Counted from the first letter of the stretch, positions 42,954 through 51,534 are shown. The stretch is 64,000 nucleotides of DNA from Paenibacillus planticolens (GCF_013141725.1 NZ_WHNZ01000017.1:1-64000); one strand, 5' to 3'. Notes: generated from the sequence alone by a model not told the origin. Made by a program: numbers and translations.

Positions 42954-43463
42954 CTACTTATTGACCTCGTATAAGTAAAATACATAGTCACTCGAAGCCC
43001 CCGCATGCCCAAGCTGCCGAAGCATGGATGATATATTGCCGCGGTGGTATGTGCCGTGATTGACGATATGCTGAATCAATTCGCCTATGCTTGCCTGCAG
43101 CACGCCGAAGGTTGGGTGCGGAAATTGCTTCTTCGCTTGCAGATCGTCAGCACCTTTCAGAAAAACACGATACTCCTCCGCTTTTTCCCGGTAAGCAGCT
43201 TGCAGCTGCGTCAAGGTTTTGTTCGCCGTCTTAGCCTCAATAGCGCCGAGCAGCTCTTTTATTTGCTCATAGCTGTTTCCCATCATGCCTGACAGCCAAA
43301 TCGTATCTACTTGGTAAATGTGTACGAGCCCTTTATAGATCGTCGGAAACACATTGCCGAGTTCCTGATGGAGAACTTCCTCCGGCAATTCTTCCAGACG
43401 TGCGAATACCCGCTTGTTGGCCCACACGTGATAATCATAGGTCTTGATCGCATGCTCTCTCAT
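42954..43463 (-). CDS. DinB-family protein (169 aa)
   Basis: Four-helix-bundle DinB/YfiT-like protein, a putative metal-dependent thiol S-transferase. The three metal-ligand histidines are likely those in GLVHIYQVDTIWLSG, IQHIVNHGTYHRGN (two). The N-terminal helix YDYHVWANKRVFARLEELP is characteristic. Length is normal. GAGGATGAAGC precedes ATG 43463. Damage-inducible expression is known for some members, but no LexA site is visible here. Confidence 0.85.
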   Translation of the reverse strand: MREHAIKTYDYHVWANKRVFARLEELPEEVLHQELGNVFPTIYKGLVHIYQVDTIWLSGMMGNSYEQIKELLGAIEAKTANKTLTQLQAAYREKAEEYRVFLKGADDLQAKKQFPHPTFGVLQASIGELIQHIVNHGTYHRGNISSMLRQLGHAGASSDYVFYLYEVNK

Positions 43464-43537
43464 GCTTCATCCTCCTCGGAATAGAACTTCGTTTTCAACA
43501 TAGCCCTATTGTACATCCTCTTCACTGACAAAATGAG

Positions 43538-44512
43538 TCAGTCAATCCGCGCCGAAGCATAATGGTCATGCAAATTTTGCGTAATCTCCATCAGCAGCTC
43601 AATAAGGAGCTGCGGCTCTTTAATTTGGATGGTCCCTCCATAACTGAGCAGGTAATAAGGCAGATGAGCGTGAATGGCTTTTTCTTGCAGCTGAAAATGG
43701 GCCTCATGCCTTGTGCGTTCTACTAGCGTATGGGCCATATACCAATGGCCGCACAGGTCGTCCAGCGCCTGTTCTCTCCCTGTGATTTTGACGGAGACTA
43801 GATCTTCCGGCTTATCCGAATCCGGCAGGAGACCCGCGAGAATGAATTGGCGCGCCGAGAAATCAATCGGCCTCTCAAACGTCATATCCGTCTTCGACAT
43901 CTCACGTATACGATCCACGCGAAAGCTGCGAATCTCTTGGCGAAGATGACAGTGCCCTACGACATACCATTTGTTTTTCCAGCAAACAAGTCCATAAGGA
44001 TCTAGATGGCGGGCTTCTGTTGCAGCGTAGTAACCCTTCTGATAGTGCATATGCAACGTGGTTCGCTGTGCAACCGCAACCTCCACTTCTTGTAGCAAAG
44101 AGGCTTCGGCGGCATCCGCCTGCGGCAAAATGACGTCAAGTCCCTGTTCATGAAGGTGGATTTGCTCCAGCTGCTCTTGATTGGTGTATATTTTTAGTTT
44201 AGCAACAGCTTGATTCAGCTTGTCGCCAAAGGGATAGCCTGCCTCAAGGGCAAAGGCGGAAGCATGAATGAGCGCCTTTTGCTCGTCCAGATCGAACACA
44301 AGAGGCGCTTCATGAAACTGTCCAAGCAAGCGATAACCGCCATGATGCCCGGAATCCGCAATAATCGGTACACCGCTCGCGCATAGCGCATCGATGTAGC
44401 GGTATATGGTTCGGATATGAATCTCAAGCTTGTCCGCTAACTGCTTAGCTGTTATTCGTTTGTGCGATTTGATGAGCCACAGAATGGCTAGCATTTGATC
44501 CGCTTTGGACAT
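43538..44512 (-). CDS. YafY-type WYL-domain transcriptional regulator (324 aa)
   Basis: The N-terminal winged helix (HTH_11; ADQMLAILWLIKSHKRITAKQLADKLEIHIRTIYRYIDALCASGVPI) is followed by a WYL ligand-binding domain (about 135-215: LDPYGLVCWKNKWYVVGHCHLRQEIRSFRVDRI) and a C-terminal extension. The ATG at 44512 is chosen because GGAGGAGGGC lies 9 nt upstream; the frame is open to 44581 without a site. It is 74 bp upstream of, and in line with, the DinB gene, a pairing common in Bacilli, so control of that gene is plausible. Confidence 0.88.
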   Translation of the reverse strand: MSKADQMLAILWLIKSHKRITAKQLADKLEIHIRTIYRYIDALCASGVPIIADSGHHGGYRLLGQFHEAPLVFDLDEQKALIHASAFALEAGYPFGDKLNQAVAKLKIYTNQEQLEQIHLHEQGLDVILPQADAAEASLLQEVEVAVAQRTTLHMHYQKGYYAATEARHLDPYGLVCWKNKWYVVGHCHLRQEIRSFRVDRIREMSKTDMTFERPIDFSARQFILAGLLPDSDKPEDLVSVKITGREQALDDLCGHWYMAHTLVERTRHEAHFQLQEKAIHAHLPYYLLSYGGTIQIKEPQLLIELLMEITQNLHDHYASARID

Positions 44513-44645
44513 TCGCGCCTTGCCCTCCTCCAGTGAATCGTTTCCATTTTTAATCATAGCATTTTCTGGGATTATGATCATGTTTGTACAAACCCAAACC
44601 CATACCCATACTCATGCTCTTACCCTCCCGTAAGTCTGGTACGAG

Positions 44646-44824
44646 TGGGAACTATAGTCCTCTATTTTCCAACAAATCGTAGTTTCGGCCACGCAAAGGA
44701 AACTACGATCCTCTATTTCACCATTTCAGCCCGAATATTGGTTCTTTCGGACGAATAAGACCCTGTAGTTCCCATTTCCGCCTGAAATCAGCCCACTTAG
44801 CTCAAATAGAGCCCTGTAGTTCCG
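44646..44824. repeat. Dispersed intergenic repeat B, copy 2 (four modules)
   Basis: Modules in reverse, reverse, forward, forward order: GGAACTATAGTCCTCTATTT (44648-44667), a 21-bp variant starting GGAAACTACGATCC (44698-44718), GAATAAGACCCTGTAGTTCC (44753-44772), AAATAGAGCCCTGTAGTTCC (44804-44823). Same architecture and nearly the same length (about 180 bp) as the copies at 27.5 and 50.7 kb. Confidence 0.85.
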
Positions 44825-44946
44825 TTCCCTTCCGTTCCTTCCTTCCTTCCTTTCTTACTTACTTCCTTATTTCCTTATTTCCTTATTTCCTTATTTCCTT
44901 ACTTTCTTACTTTCTTACTTTCTTACTTTCTTACTTCCTTACTAAT
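44824..44946. repeat. Pyrimidine-only microsatellite (8-bp units)
   Basis: Begins with TTCC-type tetranucleotides, then about five TTATTTCC units, then about four CTTTCTTA units. The plus strand is almost free of G after 44835. It directly abuts repeat B copy 2. The following 155 bp to the next gene's end (44947-45101) is C-rich and shows no coding frame; a weak GTAGA/TCTAC hairpin lies near 45065-45085. Confidence 0.85.
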
Positions 44947-45101
44947 TACTTTCTCTACCCTTCTTTCCATTCCATTCCCCCGCTGAATCCCTACCAACCA
45001 CACCTTTTACACAACCTTGTTGCAGCGCCATCCCAAACAAATAAAAAAGAAGCCACCCCCAAGTAGAACGCTCTACCCGGAAATAGCCCCTAATAACCTC
45101 A

Positions 45102-46025
45102 CTAAACAGACAAGCGCTCAACCAACCGATGCGACTCCAGCACAAGGTCGCCACGGATCGTGCAGGCATTCGGATCAGCCAAGCTGTCCAGGAAATGCTG
45201 AACAACGCTGGCGAAGCCCCTTCTTTCCAGCACGGTGTCCCAGCTTCCGAAGGTGTGTATGCGTGGTGCAGCGCCTTTTTCATAGAAGACCGCTGACTCC
45301 AAATTCGTCACGCAGGCAGAGCGTCCGCTGCCGTGCAGCTCGACCTTCTCCAAATCCACACCGGCCAGCCTTACCATGCTGTAGTTGCCCAGTGCAGCGC
45401 CGAAGTTCAGCGTCCCTGACGCGTGAAGCAGTTTCCCGTCTTCGTCTACCTGTTGGTTGCAGGTAGAAACTTCATAGGAGCCGCCGCCGAGCCAAAGCAA
45501 AAGATCCAGCATGTGAATCAAATCATCATACAGCGTCTCTTTGGCACTGTGCCCCTGCTGCTTAATCCGATGCTTAACCGCTTCGCACCAATCGAAGCCG
45601 CCAGCTTCCTTCAGCCAATCCCGAGCTTCGATATAAAGCGGAGCAAATCTGCGATTAAAGCCCGCAGCAAGCAGTACGCCTTTACGCTCCGCGTAAGAAG
45701 CCATCTCTACGGACTGTGCCCAATCGTAAGACAGGGGCTTATCTACATAGACCGCCACGCCACGCTCCATGCATCGCATAGCTATATCGTAATGGGTCGC
45801 TGTCGGGCTGTGCACGAAAACAGCATCCAAATCAAGAGCAAGGAGCTCTTCCAGCTTCGTCGTCCCGAACGGGATGCGGTACTTCGTTTGCATTCGTTCA
45901 ACCGTCGCCGGTGTTGAGCTCATGATGCCTGCAATGTCTACTTGTTCGTTAACGGAAAGAAGGGGAAGGTATACTTTTTGCGCGATATCCCCAAGCCCGA
46001 TGATTCCGATTCTTGTTTTTTTCAT
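45102..46025 (-). CDS. Gfo/Idh/MocA-family oxidoreductase (307 aa)
   Basis: NAD(P)-dependent sugar-type dehydrogenase. The N-terminal Rossmann motif is RIGIIGLGDIAQKVYLPLL, the family signature is YVDKPLSYDWAQSVEM (EKP replaced by DKP), and AGFNRRFAPLY follows. The catalytic region includes DDLIHMLDLLLWLGG with the conserved His. The start ATG 46025 has AAGGAG inside the end of the MFS gene 7 bp upstream, so the two are coupled. Substrate unknown; a sugar or inositol derivative carried by the MFS partner is possible. Confidence 0.87.
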   Translation of the reverse strand: MKKTRIGIIGLGDIAQKVYLPLLSVNEQVDIAGIMSSTPATVERMQTKYRIPFGTTKLEELLALDLDAVFVHSPTATHYDIAMRCMERGVAVYVDKPLSYDWAQSVEMASYAERKGVLLAAGFNRRFAPLYIEARDWLKEAGGFDWCEAVKHRIKQQGHSAKETLYDDLIHMLDLLLWLGGGSYEVSTCNQQVDEDGKLLHASGTLNFGAALGNYSMVRLAGVDLEKVELHGSGRSACVTNLESAVFYEKGAAPRIHTFGSWDTVLERRGFASVVQHFLDSLADPNACTIRGDLVLESHRLVERLSV

Positions 46026-46032
46026 TCTGTGG

Positions 46033-47301
46033 TCAGCTCCTTATTTGTTTCCCGAGCACCATGCGCCCTACGACTAAGCCCAGTACAAGCAGCACAGCGC
46101 CCACCAGCGTTGAAACGCCATAAATTTGCACCCACATCGGTGCTTCCGAAATGAGCGCATACACTTTTCCGCCGACAATCGGCCCGAGAAAAGCGGCAAA
46201 ACCCGTAATCGCCGAGTAGGTTGCGATGTACATCGGCCGTTCACTTTTCGGCGTGTCGCCGATCGTAAAAGTAAAAACCATCTGATTAAACCCGCCCAAT
46301 CCGATGCCGAGCACAATATGAACCGCATAAAGCGCGGCAACCGCCGGTATAAAAGCAATTGCTCCCCATAAAATACAAGCGAGAGCAATAATCGGCAATG
46401 ACCATAGCAGCAAGGTTTGCGCTGTGTAACGTGCATTTAGATTGCCCCAAACATAGTAACTTGCCATCATAACCAAAGTATGGACGACAGTGATGTAGGA
46501 GACGGTTTCATAATTTATTTTTATGAGCTTCAGCATGACATAGGAAAATAGCGGTACTGTCAGGCTTTGCACAAACAAAAACACGGCCAAGAAAATAATC
46601 GCTTTAAGAAAAGCGCTGTCTTTCAATGGTTTTCCAATCATGCCTATGGGATTCGACTCCGTGGACGGCTCGAAGGGCGGATTCGGATATAAGCAATACG
46701 CCAGTACATTGAGAACCGCACAAACGCCGACGATCATAAATAAATAGGTAAAGCCCTGCTCCCCCGGATACCGATCCAATATTTGTCCGCCGATAAACAG
46801 GGCAAGCGAACTCACCCCGCCCAGAATCGTATTGCGAAGCCCGAAATAGCGCCCACGAACCGGACCAGGCACAGCATCGCTAATCAGCGAGGTCCACACG
46901 ACACCGCCCGCGGCATTGCCTAAATGAGCCACCGTATACAAGACGATATACATCACAACCCACAGATTCTGCGGAAAAAGAAACGGAATCAACCCTACGG
47001 AAGCCCACAACAGCCTGTGAGAGGAACCGAAAATAAGGAGCATTCGTTTGCGGTTTCTAAATTTCTGCATCGCCACAGCCATGCCGATTTGAATGATGTT
47101 GACGACCGTCGTGATCGCTAAAATAAATCCAATCTCGGTTGAAGTCGCGCCTAAATAAAGCAAATAACCCGTTAAGAAAGGTCCCCCGAGAAGCTGGAAA
47201 ATAATAACGGCCGGAAATCCCTCCAGCGTTGCGATAAGCAGACTTTTCCGGTAGTAAGACATCTTTTTCCTGGGATTTAGCAAGCTGTCCAGCATTTTCA
47301 T
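46033..47301 (-). CDS. MFS transporter (422 aa)
   Basis: About 12 transmembrane segments with a central loop at about 195-220 (PNPPFEPSTESNPIGMIGKPLKDSAF). The loop KFRNRKRMLL matches the degenerate MFS motif A position, and DAVPGPVRGRYFGLRNTILGG follows TM4. The ATG at 47301 is chosen because GGAGG lies 11 nt upstream; the ATG at 47319 overlaps that site. It is an operon partner of the Gfo/Idh/MocA oxidoreductase. Substrate and direction are unknown. Confidence 0.83.
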   Translation of the reverse strand: MKMLDSLLNPRKKMSYYRKSLLIATLEGFPAVIIFQLLGGPFLTGYLLYLGATSTEIGFILAITTVVNIIQIGMAVAMQKFRNRKRMLLIFGSSHRLLWASVGLIPFLFPQNLWVVMYIVLYTVAHLGNAAGGVVWTSLISDAVPGPVRGRYFGLRNTILGGVSSLALFIGGQILDRYPGEQGFTYLFMIVGVCAVLNVLAYCLYPNPPFEPSTESNPIGMIGKPLKDSAFLKAIIFLAVFLFVQSLTVPLFSYVMLKLIKINYETVSYITVVHTLVMMASYYVWGNLNARYTAQTLLLWSLPIIALACILWGAIAFIPAVAALYAVHIVLGIGLGGFNQMVFTFTIGDTPKSERPMYIATYSAITGFAAFLGPIVGGKVYALISEAPMWVQIYGVSTLVGAVLLVLGLVVGRMVLGKQIRS

Positions 47302-47433
47302 AAGCGTGCTCGCCTCCATTTTGTAAGGATAAAGCCTATCGATTGATCTAATAGTTTACAAGATATAGGGCGCTTATGTTAAAATAGGACAGACTACCTA
47401 ATCTATCATGTCAGGCGGGATCAACGAATTACT

Positions 47434-47991
47434 ATGAAACCAAACCATTTTGGTCTTATCACAAGCTCATTGCTCTTTTTGACTTTTATTGTACTCTCTC
47501 TTGTGTTCGAGTCAACAACTTATTTGTATATCGCCAGCGTTTGCCCGCTTCTCATCGTTCCTTTTCTTCCTGACATTCGTTCGGTCCAGTACATCAAGCC
47601 AAATCAGGCTAAAGGGGCTGTCCGGCTCATTACCATGGAAAATAAGGACAATTCCGATTCCGATTTTCTTGTGATCTTGTTTGAACAAGGCTTTGTCAGA
47701 TGGAATGCTCGGAGGATCTATTTTAATCTGGATGATATTATGAAAGATGTATATGTCAAGCCAGATCCGTTCGCCGCCACGATGACGGTGTTAAAATACG
47801 ACCTATTCCCCCATCGCAGCAAGAAAAACTGGGTCGGCATCTCCTTGCCCCAGCTCGAACAACGTATCGGCCAGCTCTCTTATACAACCAATGAAATTAA
47901 CCGCCTAGTCATTCAAATGTCCGATGTGAACGAATTGCTGCAACGACCGGTTCCGCAGCCGGCTGCAGCCGGAAGAAGTGTCGGCGCATAA
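47434..47991 (+). CDS. Membrane protein of unknown function (185 aa)
   Basis: I do not recognise this family. Two N-terminal hydrophobic segments (about 8-27 and 30-46) precede a cytoplasmic beta-rich domain (VRLITMENKDNSDSDFLVILFEQGFVRWNARRIYFNLDDIM) and a Pro/Ala-rich C-terminus. The topology is like small bPH/YcxB-type membrane proteins. The ribosome binding site is weak (GGCGGGA, about 12 nt before ATG 47434). Monocistronic, ended by a strong terminator. Confidence 0.65.
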   Translation: MKPNHFGLITSSLLFLTFIVLSLVFESTTYLYIASVCPLLIVPFLPDIRSVQYIKPNQAKGAVRLITMENKDNSDSDFLVILFEQGFVRWNARRIYFNLDDIMKDVYVKPDPFAATMTVLKYDLFPHRSKKNWVGISLPQLEQRIGQLSYTTNEINRLVIQMSDVNELLQRPVPQPAAAGRSVGA

Positions 47992-47996
47992 ATCAC

Positions 47997-48040
47997 AAAA
48001 CACCTAACCTTGTGTTCTTGCAAGGTTAGGTGTTTTTTTG
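47997..48040. terminator. Bidirectional terminator
   Basis: AACACCTAACCTTG (47999-48012) pairs perfectly with CAAGGTTAGGTGTT (48021-48034), with A-rich and T7 flanks. It lies between convergent genes. Confidence 0.9.
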
Positions 48041-48041
48041 A

Positions 48042-49553
48042 TCATTCGTATAGTTGCTCGCCGCACAAATAGGTTGCTAATGTCCGGACCATAACGCCTG
48101 TGGCCCCTTTGGGCTCGATGCCTTTGGCTGACCATAACCACGCCGTGCCGCCGGTATCCAAATGAATCCAAGGCGTTTCTTCGGCGAAGTAGCCGATGAA
48201 CAGCCCTCCGGTGATTGCCCCCGCCCAGCGGTCTGCGGATGCTTGATTTTTGATATCGGCCACATCGCTTTTCAGCATGTCGCGATATTCGGGATAGTTC
48301 GGCAGCTGCCAGAGCTTTTCTCCCGCTTTCCCTGCCGCTTGAAGGAGCGGTTTCAGGAACTCATCATCGTTCGTCACAGCCCCCGTCGCCACATCGGCGA
48401 AGGAAATTAAGATGGCTCCGGTCAAGGTGGCTACATCAATCAGGCGCGTCGCTCCGAGCTGCTTCGCGTAAGTGATGCCCTCCGCCAAAACGATCCGGCC
48501 TTCCGCATCCGTATTCAGCACTTCTACGGAGTGTCCGCTGTACATGGACACGATATCGCCGGGACGGTAAGCTGAGCCGGATGTCATATTTTCTGCTGAC
48601 GGTATGACCACAACCAAGTTCACCTTCGGCTTCAGCTGACCGACGACGTGAAGAGCTCCCAGCAGTGTTGCGGCTCCGCCCATATCGCTGATCATTTCTT
48701 CCATGCCGTCGGGGCTTTTCATCGAGATGCCGCCGGTATCGAAGGTAATGCCTTTACCGACAAGGCCCAGCACGTCGGCAGAATCAGGATCACCCTTGTA
48801 CTGCAGGGTGATCATCCGTGGCGGGTTGGCGCTCCCTGCGCCAACCGCGATCAAGCCGCCCATCCCCTTAGCGGCGATCTCGTGTTCGTCCAGCACTTCG
48901 CTGTCGAAGCCATAGTGCTGGGCAAGCTTCAAGGCTTCCTCTGCAAGGGTAGCCGGTAGGAGCTTATTGGCCGGGAGGTTCGTGAGATCCCGGGCATAGT
49001 TGGTCCCCTCCGCAACCGCCTCGGCGGTTGCGATCGCGGACGACAGAAGCGCTGCGTCCGCAGCCGCTTCTGTGAGCAGCACGGCCCGGCGCAGTTCTGC
49101 GCGCGCCGGCTCGTTCTTGCGGTACACCGCGATGCGGTATGTACCGAGAAGCAGCCCTTCGGTCAGCGCCGTGATGGCGGACCGGCTGTCGATCCCGCTT
49201 GGCAGCTTCAGCGCCAAGCTTTCCAGCTTCAGCGCGAGTGCCTCGCGCGCTGCATAGACTGCGGCTGCGCGCAGCGTATCGCGTGAAGCTGCGGGGCCGA
49301 GCCCCGCAACGAGCACGTACGCGTACGGCAGCAGCCCGTGGGTCGGCAGCGCCTCGAGCTCGCCTGAGGCGCCGGTGAAGAGGCCCTTGGCGCGCATGCG
49401 CTGAAGGGCCTGGTCGAGCTGCGGCTGGCCGAGGACCGTGTCCTCGCGCAGCTCGGCTTCACTTAGGCAGACGAGGATGGCGTCTGCCTCCTGTTCGTTA
49501 TGCGTGAATGACGTGAACACGCCCGTCGTAATTTCCGTGATTTTTGCAAACAT
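48042..49553 (-). CDS. pepA: Leucyl aminopeptidase, family M17 (503 aa)
   Basis: Cytosolic two-zinc aminopeptidase that releases N-terminal Leu and other residues. The catalytic C-terminal domain carries VGKGITFDTGGISMKSPDGMEEMISDMGGAA, the signature VLNTDAEGRIVLAEG, and DVATLTGA. The N-terminal domain (about 1-170) is Ala-rich and divergent, with very GC-rich DNA. Length is typical. Start ATG 49553 follows AGGGAGTATGACGCA. It is in line with the Fe-S aldo-keto reductase 21 bp upstream, probably co-transcribed. Confidence 0.93.
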   Translation of the reverse strand: MFAKITEITTGVFTSFTHNEQEADAILVCLSEAELREDTVLGQPQLDQALQRMRAKGLFTGASGELEALPTHGLLPYAYVLVAGLGPAASRDTLRAAAVYAAREALALKLESLALKLPSGIDSRSAITALTEGLLLGTYRIAVYRKNEPARAELRRAVLLTEAAADAALLSSAIATAEAVAEGTNYARDLTNLPANKLLPATLAEEALKLAQHYGFDSEVLDEHEIAAKGMGGLIAVGAGSANPPRMITLQYKGDPDSADVLGLVGKGITFDTGGISMKSPDGMEEMISDMGGAATLLGALHVVGQLKPKVNLVVVIPSAENMTSGSAYRPGDIVSMYSGHSVEVLNTDAEGRIVLAEGITYAKQLGATRLIDVATLTGAILISFADVATGAVTNDDEFLKPLLQAAGKAGEKLWQLPNYPEYRDMLKSDVADIKNQASADRWAGAITGGLFIGYFAEETPWIHLDTGGTAWLWSAKGIEPKGATGVMVRTLATYLCGEQLYE

Positions 49554-49574
49554 TGCGTCATACTCCCTGTTTAT

Positions 49575-50588
49575 TTAATAGAAAGATGCTGCCTTCTGAA
49601 TGACAGATTGCATAGGCAGATGATACGGACACTTTTCCTCGCAAAGCGGTTTCTCTTTGCACGGATCATGATCAGCACAGCCTACTATTCTATCCTTTTG
49701 CTTCTGAAAAAATCCCTCACCCTTCGGCAGCAAGCCGAATTTTTCTCTGAATCTGCTCGCGATCATCACATCCGGGATCGCGATTTCAAGCGGACAAGAA
49801 CAATAGTTGCAGCGTCTGCAATCATGCTGACCCAGCTCAACAGCCAATTGCTCGAGCTCTTGGCGCTCTTCTGCCCCAACTTCCTGCTCCTGTGCAGCCA
49901 GGTTTTCTTGCACTTCCTTGATGCTGACCATCCCTGATATCGTGACATGCACATCTTGGCTGTACGGATAACGGATGGCACGGTCAACGGGTTGTATGAA
50001 TCCCCCGGACAAAGGCTTCATCGCCACCTTCATTAAATCCATCTCTGTCGCTTTGGGGATCAGCTCATCCAGGGCAAAAGGCTGCGCCAAATTCAAATGA
50101 AACAAAATTTGATCAAATTGCCCTTTGGCGATCCATTTCGCCAGTAAATCCGGCCGGTGACCGGAAATGCCGATGAATCGCACTTTGCCTTCTCGCTGGG
50201 CTTCCAGTGCTGCCTTGTAGGCTCCTTCCACATCCATAGCTTTCTTAAATTCACTAACATAGTTTACATAGTGGATTTGAAGCAAGTCGACATGGTCCGT
50301 TTTCATCCGCACCAGACTCCGCTCGATCTCCGCCTTTGCGGTTTCGTAATCGCGCGCGCCCGTTTTCGTCGCTAAGAAGTACTCTTCTCTGCGATGCGAA
50401 ATGCACTCACCGATGATCTCCTCGCTGTTGCGATAAGCCGCTGCGGTGTCAATATAATTAATGCCGTGGTCCAAGGCATAGTTTAATGTTTCTCTAGCCT
50501 GTTCTAGCGGTACTCCCGGAAGGTTCATTGCACCAAAGCCAAGCGACGAAACATTGTAGCCTGATTTACCGAATCTCGAATATCTCAA
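49575..50588 (-). CDS. Aldo/keto reductase with C-terminal cysteine cluster (337 aa)
   Basis: The AKR barrel (about 1-255) has the catalytic tetrad motifs YIDTAAAYRNSEEIIGE, FLATKTGA, DLLQIHYV and the cofactor region HVTISGMVSIKEVQENL. The C-terminal extension has DCRRCNYCSCPLEIAIPD and GCADHDPCKEKPLCEEKCPYHLP, two Cys groups that suggest Fe-S clusters, as in YgfF/Tas-like 4Fe-4S AKRs. Start TTG 50588 has GAAGGGAG 8 nt upstream. Substrate unknown; electron transfer through the clusters is inferred. Confidence 0.85.
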   Translation of the reverse strand: MRYSRFGKSGYNVSSLGFGAMNLPGVPLEQARETLNYALDHGINYIDTAAAYRNSEEIIGECISHRREEYFLATKTGARDYETAKAEIERSLVRMKTDHVDLLQIHYVNYVSEFKKAMDVEGAYKAALEAQREGKVRFIGISGHRPDLLAKWIAKGQFDQILFHLNLAQPFALDELIPKATEMDLMKVAMKPLSGGFIQPVDRAIRYPYSQDVHVTISGMVSIKEVQENLAAQEQEVGAEERQELEQLAVELGQHDCRRCNYCSCPLEIAIPDVMIASRFREKFGLLPKGEGFFQKQKDRIVGCADHDPCKEKPLCEEKCPYHLPMQSVIQKAASFY

Positions 50589-50693
50589 ACCAATATCTCC
50601 CTTCCCAGTTCCGTTAACGAGTGGATGAATAATTGCACATGCAACTATTGTAATACAACTTGGTCCTACTTTCCACGAGGTCGTGAATGATCA

Positions 50694-50874
50694 GGGGAAC
50701 TACAGGGCGCTATTTCGCCAAAAAGCGGCCAAATGGAGGGCAAGGGGGAGCTACAGGGCTTTATTTCCTCTGTTTGAGCACGTAGTGGGCATGGGAGGCC
50801 TAGGTAAGGGAACGTAGTTCCCCTTGTTTTAGCGAAATGCGCTATCTATAGCAAATAGAGGATCATAGTTCCCC
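50694..50874. repeat. Dispersed intergenic repeat B, copy 3 (four modules)
   Basis: Reverse GGAACTACAGGGCGCTATTT (50696-50715), reverse GGAGCTACAGGGCTTTATTT (50747-50766), a degenerate forward module ending GTAGTTCC (50804-50821), forward AAATAGAGGATCATAGTTCC (50853-50872). The first and last modules are identical or nearly so to modules of copy 1 at 27.5 kb. Confidence 0.85.
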
Positions 50875-50944
50875 CAAATGTTTCGCCGAGTCGTGATTGG
50901 CGGAGAATGGACTGGTGCGACTTGGGCGCATGTTGGGGAGTTTT

Positions 50945-51145
50945 GAGTGCTGATGAACATTTGTGGTGCTGGGTTACTTTGGACTGTTGGTGGGCGGTAT
51001 TGGAGGTCGAGTGCTTTTAGACACATATGGTGCATGCTTGGTTACTTTGGATTGTTGGTGGACGGCGGCGGTATAGGAGGTTGAGTACCTGTTGCGGCGA
51101 GTTGAGTACTCATGAACGCTTTCGGTGAGTATTAGGCACGCTTGA
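50945..51145. repeat. Imperfect G/T-rich tandem duplication
   Basis: A unit of about 65-75 bp containing GTTACTTTGG-CTGTTGGTGG and GGAGGTCGAGTGC occurs at about 50945-51008 and 51009-51082. A partial third start (GAGTACTCATGAACGCTTTCGG) lies at about 51104. No convincing coding frame. This fills the space between repeat B copy 3 and repeat A copy 2; the whole 946-bp gap between the AKR and rsgI genes is repeat-derived. Confidence 0.6.
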
Positions 51146-51189
51146 GGTATGCCCTTAGGTGATTGATGCTAAAATCGTGAAAAAGTGAC

Positions 51190-51517
51190 TGTCCCTTAAG
51201 TAGATTATTCTTGAGGGTTCCAAATCCATGCTGTACGAAGAAGGCGGGGTAAATTAACTGGAAAATCTCCCTCTAAATGGCTCGAATGATAACCTTGCAG
51301 GGAATTTATAAGGAAAAACTCCCGTTAATTTGACCGGCTTTCGTAGATTCTCACGAAATCGGTGCAAATAGAGGGAGTTTTTCCAGTTAAATGAATCTGA
51401 CAAGCGTCTACAGTCAATTTAGAGGGAAAATTCCCCTTTATTTTGACCACAGAAGCATAACTGCTGGGAGGGCTTTCCCACAAGTCATAGAGATGACTGG
51501 GGATCACTTATGGGACA
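51190..51517. repeat. Dispersed intergenic repeat A, copy 2, with terminal inverted repeats
   Basis: The most complete A element. Ends TGTCCCTTAAG (51190-51200) and CTTATGGGACA (51507-51517) are inverted repeats matching at 10 of 11 positions. Inside are ACGAAGAAGGC, reverse GGAAAATCTCCCTCTAAAT, reverse GGAAAAACTCCCGTTAATTT, forward AAATAGAGGGAGTTTTTCC, forward AATTTAGAGGGAAAATTCCC, and the AGTCAT-AGAG-ATGACT hairpin (51484-51499). It ends 18 bp from the rsgI stop. Similar to 42564-42855. Confidence 0.85.
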
Positions 51518-51534
51518 ACCTTCTCGTTCCCCCA

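Noticed and set aside
44942-45466. Small open frames in the C-rich spacer and at the 3' end of the oxidoreductase gene
   Set aside because: Low-complexity or antisense composition, no ribosome binding site.
50829-51035. Short minus-strand open frame in the repeat gap
   Set aside because: It spans repeat B and the G/T-rich duplication, with no ribosome binding site and no conserved pattern.
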